Source: Bradyrhizobium sp. CB2312
GTDB taxonomy: Bacteria; Pseudomonadota; Alphaproteobacteria; Rhizobiales; Xanthobacteraceae
NCBI RefSeq assembly: GCF_029714425.1
Contig: NZ_CP121668.1
Coordinates: 6,593,501 to 6,657,500 of the forward strand
DNA length: 64,000 nt
Direction: 5' to 3'
Shown here piece by piece: positions 46,618 to 55,193 of this stretch. Position 1 is the first letter of the stretch; each line of letters starts with the position of its first letter. A model generated the notes under the pieces. It was not told where the DNA came from. It worked only from the letters and a program-made list of their open reading frames with translations, and ran no database searches. The translations under genes were made by a program, and so were the position numbers.

Positions 46618-47913
46618 TCAGCCCTGCTCCCTGTCGGCGATGTCGAGGCCATGGTCGAGCGCGTCCAGAAGCTGCCCGGCTTCGTGCTCTGAGATCACCA
46701 GCGGCGGCGCCAGGAACAGCGAGGTCTGCTCGCCGCTGGTCCCGATCACTGCGCCGGCCTCCAGCGCCCGCTCGGCCACGCGCGAGGCGATCGGCACCTC
46801 GGTGGTGTCGGCGTGCCAGGTGCGCCAGTTCGGACCATGCAGCTCCACCGTCCAGTGCAGCCCCTGCCCCGCCACGCGCTGCACGCTCGGATGTTTCTGC
46901 GCGATCTCCAGGAGACGTCGGGTGAACAGCTTCTCCAGCTTCTGAACGTGTTCCAGAATCGAGTCGTCGGTAATGACCTTCAGATAGGCGCTGACGGCAG
47001 CCATGCTGATCGGATGACCGCGCAGCGTGCCGTAGTTCTGCCAGCTCGTCCCCTTGAGCCGTTCGACGATGTCCTTGGACACCACCACCGCGGCGACCGC
47101 CGCCGCACCGCCGCCGAGCGACTTGCCGAGGGTCACGATATCGGGGCGGCTTTGCGCGCCCTGGAATGCGAACCAGCGGCCCGCGCGGCCTGCGCCGGTG
47201 ACGACCTCGTCCGCGATCCAGTAAGAGCCTGCCTGCCGCGCACAGCGCGCCACCTCATCCTGATAGGCACCATCGTAATAAATGCCACCTTGTGTGTAGT
47301 CGATGATCATCGCTGCAGTGTCCGAGAGCAGGCGCGGGGCATCGGCGAGATATTCGCTCGGCGGGGTGTTGTTGGCCGGCGCGCCGTAGATCGCGCCATC
47401 GGGCGCCGGCAAAATCCGCACCGGCGCCATCGGCGCCGGCAGTTTTGAGCCGCCGGCGTGCACCGCGAGACCGCCGTGCCATTGCGGCTGCACCGTCATG
47501 CTGCGCGACAGCCCGGTGATACCGTGATAGGCGCGCTCGCGCGTCGCCAGCGCCGAGCGCTGCGTCAGCGCCTGACAGAGCGAGAGTGCCATGTCGTTGG
47601 CCTCGCTGCCGCTGATGCAGAAGCGCACCGCGCCGACCCAATCCTCTTCGCCCTTGAAGGCGGTGGCCATCAGGTCGTCGGCGGCCTGCTCGCGACCGAC
47701 CCAGGTCCAGCCCTCGTTGACGACAGGCGTATCCGCCGCGCGTCGGATCGCTTCCACCATCGCAGGGTGGCGATGGCCGAGGCCGCCGCCGGTGTTGCTG
47801 CCGTCGATCAGCTTGCGGCCGTCCGACAAATGGAAGTAGGCGCCCTCGCCGCCGACCACGGCCATCGGCGCAGCCTCGCCCGCGTTCAGCCCGGTTCGCA
47901 ACAATCTGCTCAT
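46618..47913 (-). CDS. class III PLP-dependent aminotransferase (GSA-aminomutase-like)
   Basis: A 431-residue aminotransferase with VVNEGWTWVGREQAAD near the N-terminus, the PLP-Asp region ADEVVTGAGRAG, and the Schiff-base Lys in IVTLGKSLGGG. The pattern is closest to glutamate-1-semialdehyde aminomutase-like class III enzymes, which act on omega- or alpha-amino groups of diverse amines and amino acids. The ATG at 47913 overlaps the HyuB stop by 4 bp. It could deaminate the amino acid released by the hydantoin pathway, or produce an amino donor. Substrate unknown. Confidence 0.86.
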   Translation of the reverse strand: MSRLLRTGLNAGEAAPMAVVGGEGAYFHLSDGRKLIDGSNTGGGLGHRHPAMVEAIRRAADTPVVNEGWTWVGREQAADDLMATAFKGEEDWVGAVRFCISGSEANDMALSLCQALTQRSALATRERAYHGITGLSRSMTVQPQWHGGLAVHAGGSKLPAPMAPVRILPAPDGAIYGAPANNTPPSEYLADAPRLLSDTAAMIIDYTQGGIYYDGAYQDEVARCARQAGSYWIADEVVTGAGRAGRWFAFQGAQSRPDIVTLGKSLGGGAAAVAAVVVSKDIVERLKGTSWQNYGTLRGHPISMAAVSAYLKVITDDSILEHVQKLEKLFTRRLLEIAQKHPSVQRVAGQGLHWTVELHGPNWRTWHADTTEVPIASRVAERALEAGAVIGTSGEQTSLFLAPPLVISEHEAGQLLDALDHGLDIADREQG

Positions 47914-49505
47914 CGCGGGTCCCCTCTCGTCGCGGCCACGGCGCCGTAGCCGCCGCCACCGCACATCTCGATCGTGACGAGATCGTCTTGCTGCAACACC
48001 AGGTTCGACTTGCCGTCGATTGCAACGTTCGCGCCTTGCCTGACAAGCGAGATGCGACAGGCCTTGCCGGACTCGCCGCCCTGCATGCCCCAGGGCGCAA
48101 TCACCATGCGCTCGATGCAGGTTGTGAGATGCATCGAAGGCGCCAGGATGCGGTAGGTGCGAACGGAGCCGTCGCCGCCGCGATGCGCGCCCGCGCCACC
48201 GGAATTCCGGCGGATGGCCTGCTGCTCGAGCCGGATCGCGTAACTTGCCTCGATCACCTCGACCGGCGTGTTCGAGGTGTTGGACAGATGCACCCGGGTC
48301 GCCGAGGTGCCGGCCCGGTCATGCCGCGCGCCTTCGCCGCCGCCGTGAACCTCGTAAAGCATCTTCCACGAACCGTTCGGCCGCGGTTCGGCGAAGAACA
48401 GGACGCCGGCAGTGGTCGCACCGCCCGCCGACAAGCGCTCGGGAATGGTGTCCTGCATCGCGCGAAAAATCGCATCGACGATGCGCATGGAGGTCTCGTG
48501 GTTGCCGGCCGCAACCGACGCGGTCCAGCCCGGCTCCAGGATCGAGCCCGGCCGCGTGATGATGGCCAGCGGCCGCAGGGCGCCCGCGTTCTGGTTCATG
48601 TCGCGCCCGCTCATGATGCGCGCGGCATAGGCAACGGCCGAGCGCGCCATGAACGGCGTTGTGTTGCAGAAGTTCGAGACGCGGTCGCAGCTCCCAGAGA
48701 GGTCGAAGGTCGCCTCGTCGCCGCGAATGGTGATCTTGACGTGAATGCGCGCCGGCGCGTTGTTCTCGCTGCCGTCGTCGAGGTAATCCTCGCCCTCATA
48801 GACGCCGTCCGGCAGCTCGCGCAGGGCCTCGCGCATCTCGATCTCGGAGAGATCGTGCAGGCGCGACTGCGTCGCGGTGAATACCGCCTTGCCGTGCTCG
48901 CGGCAGAGCTCGACGATGCGCTTCTCGCCGGCCTTGGTCGCCGCGATCTGGGCGAGCAGATCGCCCTCGCAGGACTCGGCATCGCGGACATTGGCCTTGA
49001 GCAGTTGCACGATCGGTGTGTTGACGCCGGCTGAGGTTGCGATCAGCACCGGCGGAATCCGCATCGCCTCCTGGAACGTGTCGACCGCCTTGGCGAAATA
49101 GCTGCCGGGCCAGGTGCCACCGATATCGGGCCAGTGGGCGAGGCTGATCGCGAACGCCACGATCTCGCCGTCGACGAAGACCGGGCGCACGACCTTGACG
49201 TCGTTGAGGTGATTGCCGCCGAGCGCGCCGACATTGTAGATCACGACGTCGCCGTCGTTCAGGCTCTCGCGCGGCAAGACCTTCAGCAGTTCGGGAATGG
49301 TGTAGGCCATGGCGCCGAGATGGATCGGGATGTCGCGGCCCTGCCCGACCAGGCCGCCATGACCATCCGTGATCGCCGACGACAGATCGCCAGCCTCGCG
49401 CAGCAGTGGCGAGCGCGCCGACCGGGTCATCACCAGGCTCATCTCCTCGGCCGCGGCCGAGAGCCCGTGCCTGATGACCTCGACGACGAACGGATCGAGC
49501 TTCAT
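47910..49505 (-). CDS. hyuB: hydantoinase/oxoprolinase B subunit
   Basis: A 531-residue HyuB-type subunit starting KLDPFVVEVIRHGLSAAAEEMS, followed by MTRSARSPLLREAGDLSSAI and GHIPVH-like HLGAMAYTIPELLK, and ending with the glycine-rich GGGGYGAV. With HyuA it forms the ATP-dependent hydantoinase, N-methylhydantoinase or acetophenone-carboxylase-like enzyme. The ATG at 49505 overlaps the HyuA stop (ATGA), fixing the start; the frame upstream to 49784 is inside hyuA. Its substrate cannot be inferred beyond a cyclic imide, hydantoin or lactam. Confidence 0.92.
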   Translation of the reverse strand: MKLDPFVVEVIRHGLSAAAEEMSLVMTRSARSPLLREAGDLSSAITDGHGGLVGQGRDIPIHLGAMAYTIPELLKVLPRESLNDGDVVIYNVGALGGNHLNDVKVVRPVFVDGEIVAFAISLAHWPDIGGTWPGSYFAKAVDTFQEAMRIPPVLIATSAGVNTPIVQLLKANVRDAESCEGDLLAQIAATKAGEKRIVELCREHGKAVFTATQSRLHDLSEIEMREALRELPDGVYEGEDYLDDGSENNAPARIHVKITIRGDEATFDLSGSCDRVSNFCNTTPFMARSAVAYAARIMSGRDMNQNAGALRPLAIITRPGSILEPGWTASVAAGNHETSMRIVDAIFRAMQDTIPERLSAGGATTAGVLFFAEPRPNGSWKMLYEVHGGGEGARHDRAGTSATRVHLSNTSNTPVEVIEASYAIRLEQQAIRRNSGGAGAHRGGDGSVRTYRILAPSMHLTTCIERMVIAPWGMQGGESGKACRISLVRQGANVAIDGKSNLVLQQDDLVTIEMCGGGGYGAVAATRGDPR

Positions 49506-51511
49506 GCCACCCTCCGCGTCAGGAACAGATTGCCGGCGGCGTCTGGCCTGGCCTGCCAGCCGGGTGGCACCACCACGGTGGACCATGCGTCTTCGATGAT
49601 GGCGGGGCCGTGGACGATGTCGGTCAGCGAGGCGCGGTCGATGATCGCGGTTGCGATGTCGTGGAAGCCGTCGAACGAGCAGATGCGCGCGCCTGACGAC
49701 ACCGCCCTCACCGCGGTCGCCGGCCGGCTGACCACGGTTGTCGATGGGCGACGGGCCTGCACCCGCACGGATTCGATGACGCAAGGCTCGCCGGTCGCAT
49801 AGCCGAAGAGCTCGTTGTGCCGCGCCAGGAAGTCCTTCTTGAGCTTGGCGACGTCGAGCGGCAGCGTGAAGGTTACCGGGATGGCGTCGTTCTGCGCCGC
49901 ATAGCGCATCAAAGCCACCAGCTCGACCTGGATCTCCGCCTTCGCAACACCATTAGCGATCAGCGGCGCCGAGGCATCGTCGATCAGCGTTCCGATCCGC
50001 TCCGATACGCGCGCAAGATCGATGCCGTCGAGGGCAGCGCGAAGGGTCTGCTGCTGAAGGAAGCTGAAATCGGCGGTGAGGCAACCCAGCGCCGAGAATG
50101 CGCTGGAGGCGCTGGGCACGACGACCTCTGCAATGCCGTAGAGATCGGCAAGGCCTGCTGCATGCATGGGACCGCCGCCGCCGAAGGCGAGCAGCGTGCA
50201 GTCGCGTCCGTCGATGCCGCGCTCGACCGTGACGCGGCGGAGCGCGCGGGCCATGGTCGCGTTCGCGACCTTGATGATGCCGAGCGCCGTTTCGGTCAGG
50301 CTCAGTCCCAACGCGCTCGCGATCGGCGCAATGACGCGCTTGGCGGCCTCGATATCGATGCCGATGCGCTCTCCCAGCTTGGTTTCAGGATTGAGATAGC
50401 CGAGCACGGCATTGGCATCGGTAATGGTGGGCTCCGTGCCGCCGCGGCCGTAGCAGGCCGGACCCGGCTCGGAGCCGGCGCTCTCGGGACCGACGGTCAG
50501 GCCGCCGGGACCGTTGCGCACGATCGATCCGCCGCCCGCGCCGATGGAATGAACCGCAAGCATCGGCTGGCGCAGCGGCTTGTCACCGAGCATGCGGCCG
50601 TCGGCCATCTCGGCCTGGCCATCGACGATCAGGCAGACGTCAGTCGTGGTGCCGCCCATGTCGAAGGTCAGCATGCGCGAGGTGCCGAGCTGCCGCGCGA
50701 TGCTGACGGAGGCCGAGACGCCGGCGGCCGGCCCCGACATCGCCATCACCAGCGGCCGCCGCTTCACCGCCGAGATCGGGACCATGGCGCCCGCGGAATG
50801 AAACACCTGCAGGCCCGCACCGATCGGCAGCCGCTGCTCCAGCTCGCTGAGATATTCCACTGCGATCGGCATCGCGGCAGCGTTGAACACGGTGGCCGAG
50901 GTCCGCTCATATTCGCGCGCCTCGGGATTGACCTCGTGCGACAGCGAGACATGGGCGACGACGTCCTTGAGGCGTTCGCCCACCATCCTCTCATGCACCG
51001 GATTGGCATAGGCGTGCAGCAAGGCCACGGCGACGCTCTGAACGCCGGTCTGCATCAGCCAGGAGACGAGACGCTCGATCTCCGCCTCATCCAGCGCCTT
51101 CAGCACCCTGCCTTCGTGATCGAGGCGCTCGGCAAGGCCGAAACAACGTTCCGGCGGCGCCAGCGGTGGCGATTTCGGCGGAATGTCGAGCCGATAGAGA
51201 TCGCGGCGGCGATAGCGCGCGATCTCCAGCACATCGGCAAATCCTTCCGTCGCGACCAGCGCCACTTTCGGGAGCCGGTTCTCGACAATGGCGTTGGTGA
51301 CGCGCGTGGTGCCGTGGACGAAGCGCTTGACCTCGCTCTTGCGCAGCCCCACCGCCTCGATCGCCTCCAGCATCGCCTGGACCGGCGCCTGGGGCCGCGA
51401 CGGCACCTTTGCGATCCGCGTCTCCGCAGAGCCGCGCCTGATGGCAATGATGTCGGTGAAGGTGCCGCCGATATCGGTGCCGACTTCCCAGTGATGTTCG
51501 GAAGAGCTCAT
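49502..51511 (-). CDS. hyuA: hydantoinase/oxoprolinase A subunit (ATP-binding)
   Basis: A 669-residue HyuA-type subunit. The N-terminal GTDIGGTFTDI (about 11-21) and the mid-protein phosphate motif TFDMGGTTTDV are the ATPase motifs of the ASKHA-related Hydant_A fold, and GPAAGVSASVSIA, SIGAGGGSIV, and FGGGGPMHA are family landmarks. It hydrolyses ATP to drive opening of a cyclic amide with HyuB. The gene is first in a unit reading hyuA-hyuB-aminotransferase and then possibly carbamoylase-flavin reductase. A 418-bp non-coding region with inverted repeats lies upstream, next to a MocR regulator. Confidence 0.92.
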   Translation of the reverse strand: MSSSEHHWEVGTDIGGTFTDIIAIRRGSAETRIAKVPSRPQAPVQAMLEAIEAVGLRKSEVKRFVHGTTRVTNAIVENRLPKVALVATEGFADVLEIARYRRRDLYRLDIPPKSPPLAPPERCFGLAERLDHEGRVLKALDEAEIERLVSWLMQTGVQSVAVALLHAYANPVHERMVGERLKDVVAHVSLSHEVNPEAREYERTSATVFNAAAMPIAVEYLSELEQRLPIGAGLQVFHSAGAMVPISAVKRRPLVMAMSGPAAGVSASVSIARQLGTSRMLTFDMGGTTTDVCLIVDGQAEMADGRMLGDKPLRQPMLAVHSIGAGGGSIVRNGPGGLTVGPESAGSEPGPACYGRGGTEPTITDANAVLGYLNPETKLGERIGIDIEAAKRVIAPIASALGLSLTETALGIIKVANATMARALRRVTVERGIDGRDCTLLAFGGGGPMHAAGLADLYGIAEVVVPSASSAFSALGCLTADFSFLQQQTLRAALDGIDLARVSERIGTLIDDASAPLIANGVAKAEIQVELVALMRYAAQNDAIPVTFTLPLDVAKLKKDFLARHNELFGYATGEPCVIESVRVQARRPSTTVVSRPATAVRAVSSGARICSFDGFHDIATAIIDRASLTDIVHGPAIIEDAWSTVVVPPGWQARPDAAGNLFLTRRVA

Positions 51512-51714
51512 GTGCAGGGGTCAGCTACGCGTGACGTCCGGACCGGACCCCGGGTCCTTCCCATCCATCGCAACGTCGAATGCCGAACCGAGAGCGCTCA
51601 TCATGCATCCCCTGTCATGCCACCGGACGCGAGCGTGCGACAGAGCGACGGCTTCGCGATAGGGCCAGGATTGTCGCAAACCGCTAGACCAGTACGTGGG
51701 CGGCATCGCGCGCG

Positions 51715-51734
51715 GCTGCACGTTTTGGTGCAGC
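51715..51734. promoter_or_regulatory. inverted repeat GCTGCAC-N6-GTGCAGC
   Basis: Perfect 7-bp arms with a 6-nt spacer, about 204 bp upstream of the hyuA start codon. Candidate operator of the neighbouring MocR-type regulator. Confidence 0.45.
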
Positions 51735-51790
51735 GGTGCCCGCGCAAGGAGCACGCAAACGAGTGCCGTGCCGCGCCAGACGAGTGCGGC

Positions 51791-51824
51791 GCACCACGGA
51801 ATTTACCGCGCAGAATCGTGGTGC
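51791..51824. promoter_or_regulatory. inverted repeat GCACCACG-N18-CGTGGTGC
   Basis: Perfect 8-bp arms separated by 18 nt, about 280 bp upstream of hyuA. The outer arms include the GGTGC element also found in the nearby repeat. Candidate MocR binding site. Confidence 0.45.
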
Positions 51825-51929
51825 CCGCTGCACTGCAATCGAAGCGCCCAAATCGGCTGTCTAATTTGCAGGCGATCGACGGGCACTGCGGGATCGCAAC
51901 CTGGCTACGAGCCATGCAAGACGGTCGGC

Positions 51930-53477
51930 TCAGCTACTCTTTATTGTACGAACAGTAAGTGAGGAAATCGCCGGCTCGGATGGTGCGTTGCGGGGGCCGG
52001 AACCGATGCAAGCCGCGATTCTCGCAAGCAGCGGAGAGGCATCTTCGACCTGCAGCCGCCCGTAACCCAACACGAGCCCTTGCCGCGTCGGCGGCTCGAG
52101 AAAGTTTTGCGACAAGGGCTGCACGTGGATACTGGCCTGCTTCAGGCTTGCAGCCGCCTCGCGATCGCTCGTCCGCGCCCGCATCGCCGCGGTGAACTCG
52201 GCCACCAGATGCAAGCCCGTCACCGCCGCGGAGACGGTCAGATCATCGGGCATCAGCGCCGCGATCGCATCGATCAGCGCGCTCCGTCGCTCCGCATAGA
52301 CCCGCCGCATCGCGCGCAGATGCCGCAGCAGATGTCCTTCGAGCATGAACTCGGCCAGCGCGAGCTGCCCGATGCCGGAGGTGTGCACGTCGATCCGCGC
52401 GCGCCCTTTCGAAAAGCTTTCGATGAAACGCCTGTTGGCGACGATGTAGCCGAGCCGCAGGTTCGGCATCATGATCTTGGAGAAGGTGCCGAAATAGATC
52501 ACCCGCCCCTCGCGATCGAGCGAGCGAAGGGAGGCGATCATGCTGTCCTGGTGCCTGAACTCGGAATTGTAGTCGTCCTCGATCACCCAGACGTCGTTCC
52601 TGTTGGCCCAGTCGAGCAGCTCGAGCCGCCGCTCCAGCCCCATGCTGACGCCAAGCGGATATTGATGCGACGGCGTGACCACGATCAGCTTCGCGCGCGG
52701 TGCGCGCCGGATTCCTTCGGAGACGACGAGGCCCTTGTCATCGACCGGAATCGGAACGAGTTTTGCGCCGGCCGCCGTGAGCGCCCAGCGGGCTTCAACG
52801 AAGCCGGGCTCCTCGACCCAGACCTCGTCGCCGGGATCAAGGATCATCCGGCTGCAGAAATCCAGCGCGCCCGATGTCCCTGAGGTGACGACGACCTCCT
52901 CCGGCGCGCAGACGAGCCCGCGCACGGAGCCGAGGAAGTTCGCGATCTCGCTGCGCAGCCGCGGATGACCTTCCGCGGGAAGATCGAGGCACTCCTGCTC
53001 CCTCGGATTCTGCCAGCTCTGGCGCAGCAGGCGCGACCATTCCTTGAACGGGAAGGTCGAGATGTCAGGCGCGCCGGGAGCGAATTCCGACGGCCAGTTG
53101 GTCTCGTAGTCGGAGGCCAGCAGCGATCGCCAGCGCTCCGACATGTGACCGGGCTTGGCGTCAGGCGATGTCGCGGACGGAGGCTCCACATGCGGCGTCG
53201 CGACGGCCGCCACCATGACGCTCCCCCGCGGCATCGAGGCAAGATAGCCTTCGGCGTAGAGCAGATCCCAGGCGGTCAGCACCACCGTACGCGAACAGCC
53301 CAGTTCGCGCGCGATCTCGCGCGAGCCCAAAAATTGCGTTCCGGCGGGAAAGACGCCGCGCAGGATGCCGTCGCGGATATGGGCCGCGATCTGCAGATGC
53401 AGCGGCACGGCCGACGTGCGGTCGATATGCATCCCCGCGAGGGATACGCGCTTGCTCGGGTGACGGCTGTTGTCCAT
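51930..53477 (-). CDS. MocR/GabR-type regulator (GntR HTH + aminotransferase-like domain)
   Basis: A 515-residue fusion of a GntR winged helix (about 20-85: LHLQIAAHIRDGILRGVFPAGTQFLGSREIA) with a fold-type I aminotransferase-like domain. The PLP Asp-Tyr region VIEDDYNSEFRH and the Lys-bearing FGTFSKIMMPNLRLGYI are conserved, so PLP binding is expected. MocR proteins use PLP or PLP-amino acid adducts as effectors. Position beside hyuA with dyads in between suggests it controls the hydantoin operon. I chose the ATG at 53477; an alternative ATG at 53432 or a TTG at 53495 is possible because no strong ribosome site is seen. Confidence 0.88.
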   Translation of the reverse strand: MDNSRHPSKRVSLAGMHIDRTSAVPLHLQIAAHIRDGILRGVFPAGTQFLGSREIARELGCSRTVVLTAWDLLYAEGYLASMPRGSVMVAAVATPHVEPPSATSPDAKPGHMSERWRSLLASDYETNWPSEFAPGAPDISTFPFKEWSRLLRQSWQNPREQECLDLPAEGHPRLRSEIANFLGSVRGLVCAPEEVVVTSGTSGALDFCSRMILDPGDEVWVEEPGFVEARWALTAAGAKLVPIPVDDKGLVVSEGIRRAPRAKLIVVTPSHQYPLGVSMGLERRLELLDWANRNDVWVIEDDYNSEFRHQDSMIASLRSLDREGRVIYFGTFSKIMMPNLRLGYIVANRRFIESFSKGRARIDVHTSGIGQLALAEFMLEGHLLRHLRAMRRVYAERRSALIDAIAALMPDDLTVSAAVTGLHLVAEFTAAMRARTSDREAAASLKQASIHVQPLSQNFLEPPTRQGLVLGYGRLQVEDASPLLARIAACIGSGPRNAPSEPAISSLTVRTIKSS

Positions 53478-53512
53478 GTCCCGTCCGTGAGGCAACGCAG
53501 GTGCAATCCACC

Positions 53513-53649
53513 GTCATTCCGGGGCGCGCCACTTGGCGCGAGCCCGGAATCCATTTGTACGCGTAGCGTGCTGTGCGATGGATTCCGGGCTCGCGCTTCC
53601 GCCTTCGCTCTTCGAGCTTCGGCGGACAAGTCGCGCGCCCCGGAATGAC
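53513..53649. repeat. 137-bp intergenic palindromic repeat with nested arms
   Basis: The outer arms GTCATTCCGGGGCGCGC (53513-53529) and GCGCGCCCCGGAATGAC (53633-53649) are perfect 17-bp inverted copies. The inner arms CGCGAGCCCGGAATCCAT (53537-53554) and ATGGATTCCGGGCTCGCG (53578-53595) are perfect 18-bp copies. A third small dyad, TCCGCC...GGCGGA, lies inside the right half. The element fills the space between two minus-strand genes. I recall very similar CATTCCGGGGCGCGC / GAGCCCGGAATCCAT sequences repeated in Bradyrhizobium genomes. Confidence 0.7.
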
Positions 53650-53662
53650 ACCGCGTCTGACT

Positions 53663-55096
53663 TTACGCGCTCGCCTGCGTGACGAACTTGGTGTTGAGGT
53701 AACCCTCGATCGCCTCGAGGCCGCCTTCCGAGCCATAGCCGGAATCCTTGATGCCGCCGAACGGCACTTCCGGCAGCGCGAGGCCATGATGGTTGATCGA
53801 GACCATGCCGCTCTCGATGTCGGCGCCGATTGCCTGCATCGTCTTGGTCGAGGTGGTGTAGGCGTAGGCCGCAAGGCCGTAGGGCAGACGGTTCGCCTCG
53901 GCCACCACCTCGTCGTAGCTGCGGAACGAGGTGATCGGCGCCAGCGGGCCGAACGGCTCCTCGTTCATGATGCGGGCATCGCGCGGCACGTCGGTGATGA
54001 CGGTCGGCTCGAAGAAGAAGCCCTCGTTGCCGATGCGCTTGCCGCCGGCCTGCACCTTGGCGCCGCGCTGGACGGCGTCGGAGACCAAACCCTCCATGGC
54101 ATCGACACGGCGCGGGTTCGCCAGCGGTCCCATGCGGGTGTCCTTGTCCAGGCCATTGCCGACCTTGAGGCTCTTGGCGGCTGCGACAAACTTGTCGACG
54201 AAAGGCTGGTAGACGCTTTCATGCACCAGGAAGCGCGTCGGCGAGACGCAGACCTGGCCGGCGTTGCGGAACTTGTTGGCCGACAGAATCTTCGCGGCGT
54301 TGTCGAGGTCGGCGTCGGCGAACACGATCGCCGGCGCGTGACCGCCGAGCTCCATGGTGACGCGCTTCATGTGCAGGCCGGCGAGCGCGGCCAGATGCTT
54401 GCCGACCGCGGTCGAGCCCGTAAAGCTGATCTTGCGGATGATCGGGTGCGGGATGAGATATTCCGACACTTCGGCCGGAACGCCGAACACCAGCTGGACG
54501 ACGCCGGGCGGAATGCCCGCGTCGGCATAGGCGCGCACCAGCTCCATGCAGCTCGCAGGCGTCTCTTCCGGCCCCTTCACGATGATCGAGCAGCCTGCGG
54601 CGAGCGCAGCCGAGATCTTGCGCACGGCCTGGTTGATCGGGAAATTCCAGGGCGTGAACGCCGCGACCGGGCCGACCGGCTCCTTGGTCACGAGCTGCGA
54701 GACGTTGCCCATCCGCGGCGGCACGATACGGCCATAGGCGCGGCGGGCCTCCTCGGAGAACCAGTCGATGAGGTCGCCTGCCAGCATGGTCTCGCCCTGC
54801 GCTTCCACGACGGGCTTGCCCTGCTCCATGGTCATGACAGGCGCGATCTCGGCGGCGCGCGCACGGATGATGTCGGCGGCCTTGCGCATCAGCTTGTAGC
54901 GGTCGAACGGCGAGGTCTTGCGCCAGACCTCGAAGCCGGCCCTGGCGGCCTCCAGCGCGCGGTCGAGGTCCGCCTTTGAAGCGTGCGGGGTCTTGCCGAT
55001 CGGCTGGCCGGTCGCGGGATTGAGGATGTCCTCCGATTTGCCGGACGTGCCGTCGGTCCACTCGCCGGCGATGAACATTTGAACTTTCGGATACAT
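53663..55096 (-). CDS. NAD(P)-dependent aldehyde dehydrogenase (succinate-semialdehyde type)
   Basis: A 477-residue ALDH with the catalytic Cys in [11 protein letters not shown], the general-base Glu in MELGGHAP, and cofactor loop [12 protein letters not shown]. It resembles the succinate-semialdehyde/aromatic aldehyde branch ([26 protein letters not shown]). It oxidises an aldehyde to the acid. Because the furoate-type cluster is next to it on the same strand (97 bp), furfural is an attractive substrate, but succinate semialdehyde or another aldehyde is equally possible. The ATG at 55096 follows GGAGG at 9 nt. Confidence 0.9.
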   Translation of the reverse strand: MYPKVQMFIAGEWTDGTSGKSEDILNPATGQPIGKTPHASKADLDRALEAARAGFEVWRKTSPFDRYKLMRKAADIIRARAAEIAPVMTMEQGKPVVEAQGETMLAGDLIDWFSEEARRAYGRIVPPRMGNVSQLVTKEPVGPVAAFTPWNFPINQAVRKISAALAAGCSIIVKGPEETPASCMELVRAYADAGIPPGVVQLVFGVPAEVSEYLIPHPIIRKISFTGSTAVGKHLAALAGLHMKRVTMELGGHAPAIVFADADLDNAAKILSANKFRNAGQVCVSPTRFLVHESVYQPFVDKFVAAAKSLKVGNGLDKDTRMGPLANPRRVDAMEGLVSDAVQRGAKVQAGGKRIGNEGFFFEPTVITDVPRDARIMNEEPFGPLAPITSFRSYDEVVAEANRLPYGLAAYAYTTSTKTMQAIGADIESGMVSINHHGLALPEVPFGGIKDSGYGSEGGLEAIEGYLNTKFVTQASA

Positions 55097-55193
55097 CCTC
55101 GTTTGCCTCCATGATTTGGCGCATCAGCGGGCTTGGCGCCCGCCGTTTCAAGCCGGCGCAGAGCTACACCGAAAGGGGCCAAACGAAAAGGGA

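Larger units (their letters stand above)
51512..51929. promoter_or_regulatory. 418-bp control region upstream of hyuA
   Basis: No convincing gene. It must carry the hyuA promoter on the minus strand and lies directly downstream of the MocR regulator. The segment 51700-51830 is full of GGTGC/GCACC elements: inverted repeats at 51715-51734 and 51791-51824, and a direct repeat GGTGCCCGC at 51735-51743 and 51820-51828. Such clustered half-sites suit a dimeric GntR/MocR regulator. Confidence 0.6.

Noticed and set aside
49817..51958. Plus-strand frame of 713 residues opposite hyuA
   Set aside because: The opposite strand carries a clear hyuA with family motifs. The plus-strand product is low-complexity and Arg/His-rich.
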